This document shows, in pieces, positions 1-8,071 of a stretch of 64,000 nt of DNA (position 1 is the stretch's first letter; the number at the start of each line of letters is the position of its first letter). The position numbers were made by a program, and so were the translations under genes. The notes beneath the pieces are model-generated. The model saw only the letters and a list, made by a program, of their open reading frames with translations, was not told the DNA's origin and searched no databases. The stretch is taken from positions 248,001-312,000 of the forward strand of contig NZ_JAIQZC010000004.1 in NCBI RefSeq assembly GCF_020164535.1, read 5' to 3'. The DNA comes from Psychroflexus montanilacus (GTDB lineage: Bacteria > Bacteroidota > Bacteroidia > Flavobacteriales > Flavobacteriaceae).

Positions 1-2
1 AG

Positions 3-449
3 CGTGCAAGTTCCAGTTACGGTGTGGGCCGTAAAAAGGGAGACTGGTGGAAGTGGAAATCAGACCCCTTCAGTATTGATGCGGTGCTCACCTACGCCAT
101 GCGTGGACACGGCAGAAGAAGTAATTTATTTACAGATTACACCTTTGCCCTTTGGAACGATGATAAAACAGAACTCATCACCTTTGCTAAAGCTTATTCT
201 GGCCTCACGGATAAAGAATTCAAAAAAGTAGATGCTTGGATTAAGAAAAATACCATCGAACGTTTTGGTCCTGTGCGTAGTGTGGAACACGAGCATGTAT
301 TTGAAATCGCCTTTGAAGGCATCGCCGAATCCAAACGTCACAAAAGTGGCATCGCTACAAGATTTCCCAGAATTTTACGCTGGCGACAGGATAAGAAAAT
401 TGAAGATGCCAATACGCTCGAAGACTTGAAGGCGATGATTCCTAAGTAA
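3..449 (+). CDS. ATP-dependent DNA ligase, C-terminal fragment (gene enters from the left edge)
   Basis: The reading frame is open from the first complete codon, so the gene begins outside the window; only about 148 C-terminal residues are visible. It starts in SSYGVGRKKGDWWKWK, the motif V region of ATP-dependent ligases, and continues through GHGRRSNLFTDYTFALW and ERFGPVRSVEHEHVFEIAFE, typical of the OB-fold domain of the ligase found in many Bacteroidota. The enzyme seals nicks using ATP and, in this family, probably acts in repair beside the NAD-dependent replicative ligase. In related genomes the upstream neighbour is often a metallo-beta-lactamase-fold exonuclease, which cannot be seen here. 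The internal GTG at 24 is not a real start. Confidence 0.85.
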   Translation, partial: RASSSYGVGRKKGDWWKWKSDPFSIDAVLTYAMRGHGRRSNLFTDYTFALWNDDKTELITFAKAYSGLTDKEFKKVDAWIKKNTIERFGPVRSVEHEHVFEIAFEGIAESKRHKSGIATRFPRILRWRQDKKIEDANTLEDLKAMIPK

Positions 450-454
450 AATAA

Positions 455-485
455 GGTCTCGACTGCGCTCGACCTGACATTTAAT
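455..485. repeat. Short dispersed intergenic repeat with inverted CTCGA cores
   Basis: The gap after the ligase gene contains tctcgactgcgctcgacc, a short inverted-repeat-like sequence. Related tctcgac/ctcgaac strings recur near 23.5-23.65, 25.66 and 31.85-31.93 kb. All copies are intergenic, as expected for a small non-coding dispersed repeat. No gene or promoter was recognised in it. Confidence 0.45.
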
Positions 486-534
486 GCGTTCAACCTAAAA
501 AAACTGTGCACGAGGTGAAATCTTATAGGAAACC

Positions 535-807
535 TCAATTATCCCTCAATTTCTTTTTATAAATAAACTCGTTAAGGTACCAGGAGAAAGCTCCGTAAAT
601 TCCACCTCCTACAACAATTGAAATGGTCAATTGTACAAAAAAGTCTGTGTTGCTTAGCTGTCCCCATTTGTCCCAATAGTTGATCAATAGGTTGACGACA
701 AAAATCAAAATTCCAAAACCAACACCATGTTTAATAATATATTTTGCTTTGCCTTGACTTCTAATTTTCTCCCAGTTATCAACAAATTTTTTATCAGCTT
801 CTTTCAT
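535..807 (-). CDS. Small two-helix membrane protein, unknown function
   Basis: The product is 90 residues. A charged N-terminus (about 1-27) is followed by two hydrophobic segments, roughly 29-47 (GVGFGILIFVVNLLINYW) and 58-77, and a lysine-rich tail. No family was recognised with confidence. It lies 5 bases downstream of the CIA30-domain gene on the same strand, so the two are probably co-transcribed. Any role in the envelope is inferred only from the membrane segments. Confidence 0.6.
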   Translation of the reverse strand: MKEADKKFVDNWEKIRSQGKAKYIIKHGVGFGILIFVVNLLINYWDKWGQLSNTDFFVQLTISIVVGGGIYGAFSWYLNEFIYKKKLRDN

Positions 808-812
808 ATATT

Positions 813-1352
813 TTATTTGGATAAGTAAATCTTATCAATTTCTAGTTGAAATTCTTCTTTCTTTTTATTTCCAATAAGTATGGCGACTTCCTCAATAGAA
901 TCTCCGCCGAAGTTGGGCAAATTTAAACTTCTCCCTCTATACCTCGGATAAAAAGAAGATAATTTTAATTGAATGGTTTGCCACTCAGAGGTTACTTCAA
1001 ACTCCTGAACATAGGAATGCACTTCTTCAGCTTTGTTTTTCTTAATTCTAAATTGATAGGTTGACGGTTTGCCTTTCACTTTCAAAGTTACATAGGCATA
1101 AGATTGAACATCGTTAATCTCTGTAACATGTTTCACCTGCGCAAACCCGCCGTTATTTTCTAAAGAAACCTCACCAGAAAATACAGCATTACCGCTGTTA
1201 TTCAATTGGATCTTGCTTTGAGATACGCCGCCCATTACTACATCATTTTCAATGACCCATTGTTTAAGGCCTGCATCATTATCAAAATCGAAAATCATTT
1301 TATTTTGTGCCATAGTTGTAGTTAAGATTAGACAGAACATTAAAGTTTTCAT
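813..1352 (-). CDS. CIA30-domain protein (complex I intermediate-associated protein 30 family)
   Basis: The product is 179 residues with a short hydrophobic N-terminus (about 1-15, ending TTTMAQ) that looks like a signal peptide. The rest fits the CIA30/galactose-binding-like beta-sandwich: DFDN near the start, ENDVVMGGVSQSKI, a central FRIKKNK strand and YPRYRGRSLNLPNFGGDSI near the end. In eukaryotes the family assists NADH dehydrogenase assembly. Bacterial members are poorly characterised and this copy is probably exported, so the complex I label should not be taken literally. It leads a two-gene unit with the 90-residue membrane protein. Confidence 0.75.
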   Translation of the reverse strand: MKTLMFCLILTTTMAQNKMIFDFDNDAGLKQWVIENDVVMGGVSQSKIQLNNSGNAVFSGEVSLENNGGFAQVKHVTEINDVQSYAYVTLKVKGKPSTYQFRIKKNKAEEVHSYVQEFEVTSEWQTIQLKLSSFYPRYRGRSLNLPNFGGDSIEEVAILIGNKKKEEFQLEIDKIYLSK

Positions 1353-1407
1353 AGCAAGTCCGTTTTTGAATTTTAAATTTAGTTATTTTAAATCGAAATT
1401 TTAATCT

Positions 1408-2004
1408 ATGCCTAAAACACTTTCTAAAGCTTATTTTGAACATCACAATGTTGTGTTATTGGCTAAGGATCTAATAGGAAAAGAACTAAACACCTACATC
1501 GAAGGCTTTAGAACCTCAGGTATCATTACGGAAACTGAAGCCTACGCAGGTAAGGGAGACAAAGCATGTCATGCGCATCTTGGAAGATTTACAGAGCGAA
1601 CCAAAGTCATGTACGAGTCTGGAGGAATTGCTTATGTGTATTTGTGTTATGGCATTCACCATCTGTTCAATATTGTGACAAATACCCAAGGCAATGCCGA
1701 TGCGATCTTAATAAGAGCCATTGAGCCTACTCAAGGTTTGGACATCATGCAGAAACGCCGGGGCAAATCTAAAATTGATAAAACTTTGACCTCTGGTCCT
1801 GGTAATTTGACCAAAGCTTTGGGCATCTCCAAATCTCATAATACCATAAGTCTTACAGGTGACGACATCTGGATAAACGATCTAGGTCATCAGACTTCAG
1901 ATATTGTGGAAACCAAAAGAGTTGGTATAGATTATGCGGAAGAAGATGCAAGCTTACCCTGGAGGTTTTATGATAAAAATTCAAAGTATATTTCTGTAAA
2001 ATAA
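1408..2004 (+). CDS. DNA-3-methyladenine glycosylase (AAG/MPG family)
   Basis: The product is 198 residues, normal for a bacterial AAG-fold glycosylase. It removes alkylated and deaminated purines such as 3-methyladenine and hypoxanthine in base excision repair. Seen here: ITETEAYAG (42-48), whose second Glu (44) matches the catalytic Glu; HAHLGRFTERTKVMYE; the YLCYGIHHLFNIV core that carries the intercalating tyrosine region; LIRAIEP; and LTSGPGNLTKALGI near the C-terminus. The gene runs divergently from the CIA30 gene. A secreted protein gene starts 6 bases after its stop, so the two may share a transcript. Confidence 0.92.
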   Translation: MPKTLSKAYFEHHNVVLLAKDLIGKELNTYIEGFRTSGIITETEAYAGKGDKACHAHLGRFTERTKVMYESGGIAYVYLCYGIHHLFNIVTNTQGNADAILIRAIEPTQGLDIMQKRRGKSKIDKTLTSGPGNLTKALGISKSHNTISLTGDDIWINDLGHQTSDIVETKRVGIDYAEEDASLPWRFYDKNSKYISVK

Positions 2005-2010
2005 TCATCT

Positions 2011-2673
2011 ATGAAGCTCAAACTTGTGTTGCTTTTTATAATTACATTTTCACTTTGTGATAGTTCTTATAGCCAGGACAAATTATTTTATAATCGAATA
2101 CACTATTTTGAACATCAAGAATGTCAACATCCTATAGGTACGGTGATTTTGGACAAAGTCTACTATAGCTACAATGCAGATAACTCTTCATTTTTAAATT
2201 TCAATAATTCTGAGGGTGACATCGCTTTTGTAGACATGACCAACTACGGGAAATTCACAGCTTATAATCAATTTTTAAAAAACAATTTTTTAAGTGCTAG
2301 TGCTATAAAAATGGGATTTAAACAAAGTGTTCCTTCTATTTCTGAATCTGTGAAAGAAGCAAGAAGCCAATTTGAATTGGATAAAGTAAAGGATACTGTA
2401 CTTGATGAGAAAACCCTAAAACATATTCGGATCAAGCCTAAAGATACGTTGGTCCACAGGTTCAAATCTTATAATATATTTATCAATACTGAAGTGGAAA
2501 CTGAAACGCCACTTTTTACTTCGCCTTCAGTTTACTTCTTACTATTTGGAAGTCTAAAAGACTTAAAAGGGACCGTTGTAGAAACTTTTTTTATCGATTT
2601 GGAAGGCTATATGTTTTGCCGTGATGTGCTCGCCGGACTTCAAATTACCAACAAGAGGGTTATACTGAAATAA
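2011..2673 (+). CDS. Hypothetical exported protein
   Basis: The product is 220 residues. It has a clear signal peptide (lysines, then LKLVLLFIITFSLCDSSYS, cleavage near SYSQ at about residue 22). The mature part is mixed alpha/beta with aromatic residues and no recognised family motif. It starts 6 bases after the glycosylase stop codon and ends one base before the convergent AraC-type gene. Function is unknown; a periplasmic or outer-membrane-associated location is inferred from the signal peptide. Confidence 0.65.
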   Translation: MKLKLVLLFIITFSLCDSSYSQDKLFYNRIHYFEHQECQHPIGTVILDKVYYSYNADNSSFLNFNNSEGDIAFVDMTNYGKFTAYNQFLKNNFLSASAIKMGFKQSVPSISESVKEARSQFELDKVKDTVLDEKTLKHIRIKPKDTLVHRFKSYNIFINTEVETETPLFTSPSVYFLLFGSLKDLKGTVVETFFIDLEGYMFCRDVLAGLQITNKRVILK

Positions 2674-2674
2674 G

Positions 2675-3562
2675 TTAGCCCTGGATATACTTCTTGGGTG
2701 TGGTTCCAAATTTCTTTTTGAAGGCTGCAATAAAATGACTAGCTGTAGAATAGCCGATGCTTAGACCTACCTCATTCACATTATGTTGTCCTTTTTCCAG
2801 TAATTTTCTAGCATAATCCATTTTGTAATCAAAAAGAAAGGAGAATACAGTATCTCCATAGATTTCCTTAAACCCTTCCTTTAGTTTTTTCAAACTCAGT
2901 CCAACCTCATCTGCAAGTGCCTGTAGCGTTGGAGGTTCTGTCATACGTTGCAAAATAATGCTTTTTGCCAGTTTTATTTTCTTCACATTATCTTCATCAT
3001 CTAGAAAAGGGCACTGTTCAATATCTGCCTCTGCAGGCCTGTTGAAATAAAGTCCTATCAACTCATAGGTTTTACCTTTTAAGTAAATTTTCCTAACAGA
3101 AGGATGCAGATTGAAATTCAAAATCTGACTCAATATCACAGCCATTGCTGGTGAAACTGACACCTCTTTGTAGAATTTTTTATCGCGATTATCTTCAGTC
3201 AAAAAGTCTATGTAGTTGGCTTCAGCAGAAAATAAAGTATGAAGTTTTTTGATAGAAATCAAAATGGAAACCGACCAGGATTCTGAAGAGGCTTCAAGAT
3301 TGATTGGTAAATCCCGTTCAGGATTATAAAGCAAAAGAGAACGGTCTTCTTTAATATTTAAGGCATAGCGTCCCTCGTTAAAATTGAATTTGATCTCTCC
3401 CTTCACACAAAAGTGAAATTGAATAAAATCAGCACTTATATTATGAGTGATGCATTCTTCATGTTCAGAATCATTTTTGATAGATAATATGGATATCCCC
3501 TCTTCAATCTCAATAAATTGCTCCGAACCTCTAGCGATATTTTTCTCTGACATCAATGCCAT
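2675..3562 (-). CDS. AraC-family transcriptional regulator
   Basis: The product is 295 residues. The C-terminal 100 residues form the double helix-turn-helix of AraC/XylS proteins: PTLQALADEVGLSLKKLKEGF in the first half, then NEVGLSIGYSTASHFIAAF and KKKFGTTPKKYIQG in the second. The N-terminal part is a beta-rich sensor region with no recognised ligand motif. It is divergent from hemA across about 200 bases, so control of haem synthesis, or autoregulation from that shared spacer, is a reasonable inference. The spacer contains gttacaaaaa and similar AT-rich stretches but no operator could be assigned. Confidence 0.85.
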   Translation of the reverse strand: MALMSEKNIARGSEQFIEIEEGISILSIKNDSEHEECITHNISADFIQFHFCVKGEIKFNFNEGRYALNIKEDRSLLLYNPERDLPINLEASSESWSVSILISIKKLHTLFSAEANYIDFLTEDNRDKKFYKEVSVSPAMAVILSQILNFNLHPSVRKIYLKGKTYELIGLYFNRPAEADIEQCPFLDDEDNVKKIKLAKSIILQRMTEPPTLQALADEVGLSLKKLKEGFKEIYGDTVFSFLFDYKMDYARKLLEKGQHNVNEVGLSIGYSTASHFIAAFKKKFGTTPKKYIQG

Positions 3563-3727
3563 CCTTCTGTGTTTATTATTTAGAACTGTTCTAATTAGAC
3601 AAGCTCTAATGTGTTACTATGGTTACAAAAATACTTAAACGGGCTGATATTTATCAGATTTTGGGTAAAAATACGTCAAACGACAAAAAAGGAACTTATA
3701 GCGTTACTTTTAACTATGCTTATGCTC

Positions 3728-3735
3728 TAATTTTG
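3728..3735 (+). promoter_or_regulatory. Possible -7 box of the hemA promoter
   Basis: TAATTTTG matches the Bacteroidota -7 consensus TAnnTTTG and lies 26 bases before the hemA ATG. No convincing TTG/TTTG -33 element was found at the right distance, so the call is tentative. Confidence 0.35.
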
Positions 3736-3761
3736 TACTCCATTATTTTTGGAACATAAGA

Positions 3762-5018
3762 ATGCAGAAATACAACGTCTCTAAACATAAAAACTTCTAC
3801 GTCATTGGCATCAGCTATCAAAAAGCAGATGCAGAGACTAGAGGAAAATTCAACTTAAATATTGACCAAAGGAAAGCTTTATTGGATAAAGCAAAATCTA
3901 TTGGTCTTACTTCTGTTGTGACTTCCTCTACTTGCAACAGGACTGAGGTTTATGCCTTTGCAGATCAGGCTGAAGTGCTTATTGATTTGCTATGTGAGTT
4001 TAGTATTGGAGACCAAACTACTTTTACTCAAAGTGGTTACGTTTTAGAAAATGAAGCAGCTATTAATCATATGTTTCGTGTAGGTGGTGGACTAGACAGC
4101 CAAATCCTTGGTGACTTTGAGATCATAAGTCAAATCAAATCTGCTTTCACCCTATCCAAGAAAAAGGGAATGATCAATCATTTTATGGAACGACTGGTCA
4201 ATTCTGTAATTCAAGCCAGCCGTAGAATTAAAAATGAAACCAGAATTTCCTCTGGAGTTACATCGGTTTCATTTGCTTCGGTTCAATACATTTTAGACCA
4301 TATCAATAATGTATCCGATAAAAAGATTTTATTGTTTGGAACTGGTAAAATTGGTCGCAATACGTGTGAAAATTTAGTCAAGCACACGAGCAATAAGAAT
4401 ATTACTTTAATTAACAGGACCAAAGATAAGGCTGAAGAAATCGCTGGTAAATTCAACTTGATCGTTAAGGATTTTTCAGAATTACAATCCGAAATTCGTT
4501 CTACAGATATTTTAATTGTGGCTACCGGAGCTCAGACGCCTACCATCACAAAGGAGTTGATTTATCCTAAAAAAGACCTTCTTATTTTAGACTTGTCTAT
4601 TCCAAAAAATGTTGCTGAAGATGTGGAAGGTATGGCCAATGTGAAGTTGCTTCACCTGGATTATTTATCTCAACTTACAGATGAAACCTTGTCTAAAAGA
4701 AAGGCTTTTATCCCGGATGCTGAAGCGATTATTGAAGAGGTAAAAGTGGAGTTCAACGAATGGCTGGACACTAGAAAATTTGCTCCAACGATCAAAGCCT
4801 TAAAGGAAAAGTTCAAAATCTTCCAGGATGAAGAATTAGATTACCAAAGCAAGAAAAACAATCAGTTTGATAAAGAACAGGCTGAAATCATCAGCGATCG
4901 CGTGATTCATAAAATCACTCGTAGTTTTGCAAGCCACCTGAGAAGTGCCAATGGTTCCACTGAAGACAGCATTGCTTTGTTGAAAAAGGTATTCGAACTG
5001 GAAACTGAATCCGATTAG
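3762..5018 (+). CDS. hemA: Glutamyl-tRNA reductase
   Basis: The product is 418 residues. It reduces glutamyl-tRNA(Glu) to glutamate-1-semialdehyde with NADPH, the first step of C5-pathway tetrapyrrole synthesis. Diagnostic features are SSTCNRTEVYAF with the catalytic Cys58, GGGLDSQILGDFEI (the substrate-binding signature), the Rossmann motif LLFGTGKIGRNT, and a C-terminal dimerisation helix ending in an acidic tail. It is followed at 33 bases by hemC and then hemD, giving a haem operon. The divergent AraC-type gene may regulate it. Confidence 0.96.
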   Translation: MQKYNVSKHKNFYVIGISYQKADAETRGKFNLNIDQRKALLDKAKSIGLTSVVTSSTCNRTEVYAFADQAEVLIDLLCEFSIGDQTTFTQSGYVLENEAAINHMFRVGGGLDSQILGDFEIISQIKSAFTLSKKKGMINHFMERLVNSVIQASRRIKNETRISSGVTSVSFASVQYILDHINNVSDKKILLFGTGKIGRNTCENLVKHTSNKNITLINRTKDKAEEIAGKFNLIVKDFSELQSEIRSTDILIVATGAQTPTITKELIYPKKDLLILDLSIPKNVAEDVEGMANVKLLHLDYLSQLTDETLSKRKAFIPDAEAIIEEVKVEFNEWLDTRKFAPTIKALKEKFKIFQDEELDYQSKKNNQFDKEQAEIISDRVIHKITRSFASHLRSANGSTEDSIALLKKVFELETESD

Positions 5019-5051
5019 CCTTAACTTTACTTCCACTAATTTTATTCTCTT

Positions 5052-5960
5052 ATGTCAAAAACTATACGGATAGGAACTCGTGATAGTGAGTTAGCTTTAT
5101 GGCAGGCTCATAAAGTTAAATCACTTCTGGAACGTGAAGGTTACAACCCCATTCTCAAGCCCGTCAAATCTACGGGAGATCTCAATCTAGAGCAGCCACT
5201 CTACGAGATGGGAATCACCGGCATTTTCACTAAAACCCTTGATGTTGCCTTAATAAAAGGTGACATTGACATAGCGGTCCATTCCATGAAAGATGTACCT
5301 ACAGCTCTTCCAAAGGGAGTTGTAGAAGGAGCGGTTTTACCGAGAGCTAATACTAGCGATATTCTTATTCACAAGGGCTTGAATGATTTTGATTCTGAAA
5401 AAACTATTGCTACAGGTAGTTTGAGGCGAAAGGCGCAGTGGCTTAGCAAATATCCTAATCACGAGGTTGTCAATTTACGAGGTAATGTAAATACGCGGTT
5501 ACAAAAATTGGATGACAGTAATTGGGCTGGAGCCATTTTTGCGGCAGCAGGCCTTGAGCGTATAGACTTAAAACCAGACAATCATATTGAACTTGACTGG
5601 ATGATTCCTGCCCCTGCACAAGGAGCGATGCTGGTAGTAACCATGGATTCCAATGCAAGATGTAAAACTGCTCTGGAACCTATCAATCATGCTGAAACTG
5701 CTTTGGCGGTAAAAGTTGAACGTGAGTTTCTGAAAACATTGGAAGGCGGATGTACTGCACCAATTGGAGCACTGGCAACTGTAGAAGCCAATGAATTGAG
5801 GCTCAAAGCTGGATTGTACAGTCTGGATGGAAAAGAAAGCTATACGCTTGAAGAAACAACGCCTTTGGAACAGGTTGAAGGTTTTGGAAAACGTTGCGCT
5901 GAACTCGTCTTGAAGCAAGGTGGCGACAGGTTGATGGCAGAGCTTCGAAAAGTTTTATAG
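5052..5960 (+). CDS. hemC: Hydroxymethylbilane synthase (porphobilinogen deaminase)
   Basis: The product is 302 residues. It polymerises four porphobilinogens into hydroxymethylbilane. Visible signatures are IRIGTRDSELALWQA at the N-terminus, KSTGD, DIAVHSMKDVPT carrying the catalytic Asp, GSLRRKAQ, and LEGGCTAPIGA with Cys234, which anchors the dipyrromethane cofactor. Its length is standard for the family. The stop codon is one base before the hemD start, so translation is probably coupled. Confidence 0.96.
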   Translation: MSKTIRIGTRDSELALWQAHKVKSLLEREGYNPILKPVKSTGDLNLEQPLYEMGITGIFTKTLDVALIKGDIDIAVHSMKDVPTALPKGVVEGAVLPRANTSDILIHKGLNDFDSEKTIATGSLRRKAQWLSKYPNHEVVNLRGNVNTRLQKLDDSNWAGAIFAAAGLERIDLKPDNHIELDWMIPAPAQGAMLVVTMDSNARCKTALEPINHAETALAVKVEREFLKTLEGGCTAPIGALATVEANELRLKAGLYSLDGKESYTLEETTPLEQVEGFGKRCAELVLKQGGDRLMAELRKVL

Positions 5961-5961
5961 T

Positions 5962-6609
5962 ATGCATTCTGTTCTTTCTACAAAACTACTTTCTCAGTCT
6001 CAAACAAACTTACTCCTTAACGCTGGTCTTAGTGTAACTGAGTATAATTTTATACAAACCAAAGCATTAAGCTTATCAGGATCTATTTCCGAAGACACCT
6101 ATCCGAATGCAATTGTAACTAGTCAAACAACAGTAGACTTAATCAAGGACTTTAAAATTGATGCCTGCTTTTGTGTGGGAAGAAAAACTGCCTCAAAGTT
6201 GAGATCGTTTGGGTTTCCTGTAGAATGTGTTGCAGAAAGTGGGAAAGCCTTAGCTGAACGTATTCTAGAAAAGTATTCAGAACTTTCTTTCACGTTTTTT
6301 GGAAGTGCCCAAAGAAGACCAGAACTGGCAAAAATCCTTGGGAAAGCTTATATTTCTCTCTCTGAAATCTTCGTTTACGAGACCATCAAAACAGCCAAAA
6401 CCTTCAACAGAGACTTTGATGCAGTGTTGTGTTTTAGCCCGATGGGAGTGGATAGTTTTTTTGAAGCAAACCCTGCTTCAACGTCTAAAGTGATTTGTAT
6501 AGGAAACACCACAGCTACCCAGGCAAAGCTTTATTCCAAATCTGTTTTTATTTCCAACACAAGCAGTGTGGAAAGTGTGATTGTGAAAGCAGTGAATCTT
6601 TTGAAGTAA
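5962..6609 (+). CDS. hemD: Uroporphyrinogen-III synthase
   Basis: The product is 215 residues. HemD cyclises hydroxymethylbilane with inversion of ring D. The family is poorly conserved, so the call rests on the length, on position one base after hemC, and on weak family-like patterns such as YPNAIVTSQTTVDL, CFCVGRKTASKLRSFGF and VLCFSPMGVDSFF in the expected order of two Rossmann-like halves. The stop abuts the end of the convergent EEP-hydrolase gene with no spacer. Confidence 0.85.
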   Translation: MHSVLSTKLLSQSQTNLLLNAGLSVTEYNFIQTKALSLSGSISEDTYPNAIVTSQTTVDLIKDFKIDACFCVGRKTASKLRSFGFPVECVAESGKALAERILEKYSELSFTFFGSAQRRPELAKILGKAYISLSEIFVYETIKTAKTFNRDFDAVLCFSPMGVDSFFEANPASTSKVICIGNTTATQAKLYSKSVFISNTSSVESVIVKAVNLLK

Positions 6610-7797
6610 TTAATCTTCTAAATTTATTTCAATCCAAACCATTCTGTGGTCTGAACTTGCTTCCCTGTCTTCCATCAGTTCATACAATGGCTCTCCTTCA
6701 GTAGGCCAGAAAACACCATGATCCGTTACGTTTAAGCCAGTAGACGGCAGAACATAATCGGCTCTCAGCTTCCAAAAAGCAGTGTGGTATTTGGCGTGTT
6801 CATTATTTGGACTGTGCTTTTCACCTCCTTTGCTAGATGGGGTAAATGTATTGTTGACTCTCGGATGATTTAACAAACCACGAATCCCATCGTTGATCGC
6901 ATTCCCTTCATCGGGTGATGCATTTAAATCTCCCATAATGACAAAAGGCGCTTTGCCTAAAGGCCCTTTTTTATCTGTATCGTCGTAAATATAGCTTCCT
7001 TCATTTTCATCAATATAATCTTTCCAAAACCTAATTTCATCATGATTTCTTTTGCCATTTCTATCTTCTTCACCATCAAAACCTGGAGGCGTAGGGTGAC
7101 TGGCTAGAACATGTAAGGTCTTATCGCCTATGCTTATAGGCACATCCCAATGCGATTTTGACGACAGCCTAAAGGCTTCCCAGGCTTCGTCGCTATAGAA
7201 GTTTTCACCATCAGCAGATTTAGTTTCAAGATGGTTTGGCATGTCCTTCCATTTGAAAAATTGAAAGCTGCGAACATTTTCTTCATCAATCGGGAATTTA
7301 GATAGCAACACCATCCCGTAATGGCCTGGATACCTTCCATAACCAAAGGCATCGTTGGCTGTGCCTTCAAATTTCCCATCTCCATTGAGATCAAAAGGAG
7401 TTTCTAGACCTGTATTGGACGTTGAATAATAGTAATACGGGTAGTCGATAGCTTCTGTGCCATCTTGAGCATTATTCAAATAAGCTTTTATAAACTTTTC
7501 TATGCCCTGCTCAGGATTTTCGATATAATCAAATTCATTGAGCAGAATCACCTCAGGTCTTTTGGTTTGTATGATTTTAGCGATGTTTTTAATGTGCTGA
7601 CTTTCTCCACTAGCAAGTTGGTCTATTAAAATTTGCGAAGAAACCCCATCCGCATATCTGCCCAAATAATTTTCGGATTCCATACTTACATTGAAAGTCG
7701 CGAAGGTTACTTTAGACTGTTGATCTGTTGAGTTTGGAGTCTTGCAATGTACCAAGAGCAAAACTATTGAAGACAGCAGTATATAGTTGTAATTCAT
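6610..7797 (-). CDS. Exported endonuclease/exonuclease/phosphatase-family hydrolase
   Basis: The product is 395 residues with an N-terminal signal of lipoprotein type (LLLVHC, Cys at about 18; the His at -1 is unusual, so lipidation is uncertain). The EEP fold motifs are in order: LLNEFDY with the metal-binding Glu, a His in SHPTPPG, VIMGDLNASPDEG with the Asp-Leu-Asn triad, and a terminal SSDHRMVW. The family cleaves phosphodiesters; the exact substrate is unknown and could be extracellular DNA or phospholipid head groups. It is a single gene convergent with hemD. Confidence 0.82.
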   Translation of the reverse strand: MNYNYILLSSIVLLLVHCKTPNSTDQQSKVTFATFNVSMESENYLGRYADGVSSQILIDQLASGESQHIKNIAKIIQTKRPEVILLNEFDYIENPEQGIEKFIKAYLNNAQDGTEAIDYPYYYYSTSNTGLETPFDLNGDGKFEGTANDAFGYGRYPGHYGMVLLSKFPIDEENVRSFQFFKWKDMPNHLETKSADGENFYSDEAWEAFRLSSKSHWDVPISIGDKTLHVLASHPTPPGFDGEEDRNGKRNHDEIRFWKDYIDENEGSYIYDDTDKKGPLGKAPFVIMGDLNASPDEGNAINDGIRGLLNHPRVNNTFTPSSKGGEKHSPNNEHAKYHTAFWKLRADYVLPSTGLNVTDHGVFWPTEGEPLYELMEDREASSDHRMVWIEINLED

Positions 7798-8024
7798 GTC
7801 ATGAGTTTTTGAACCTGCAAGTCTACAATAATAGGTGTATACATACTTTTCTAAATCATTAATTATTTGAGTTCAAGGTCCTAAATGACCTTTTTGAATT
7901 AGCAAAACTGAAAATCCAGGTATCCAATTGACGACTTTAAAAATTATATATTGGCAATTACTTAACCCCTTAATCAGCTCCTAATTAAAATTTTAATTTA
8001 GAATTCGCATAACAGAATAAACAA

Positions 8025-8050
8025 AAAATCCCGCTGAATAGCGGGATTTT
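8025..8050 (-). terminator. Intrinsic terminator of the M16 peptidase operon
   Basis: Read on the minus strand, a ten-base-pair stem (aaaatcccgc / gcgggatttt) with a six-base loop is followed by TTT and a T-rich stretch. It begins 22 bases after the stop codon of the downstream M16 gene. Confidence 0.85.
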
Positions 8051-8071
8051 GGTTTCAAAGAAAATTGAAAT

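Noticed and set aside
813-1352. A true complex I assembly role for the CIA30 protein
   Set aside because: The protein appears to be exported and no nuo genes are nearby, so the function of the eukaryotic namesake was not transferred.
7880-7912. Hairpin aaggtc-ctaaat-gacctt with T-run on the plus strand
   Set aside because: No plus-strand gene ends upstream (the neighbours are on the minus strand), the stem is only six pairs, and it may be accidental.
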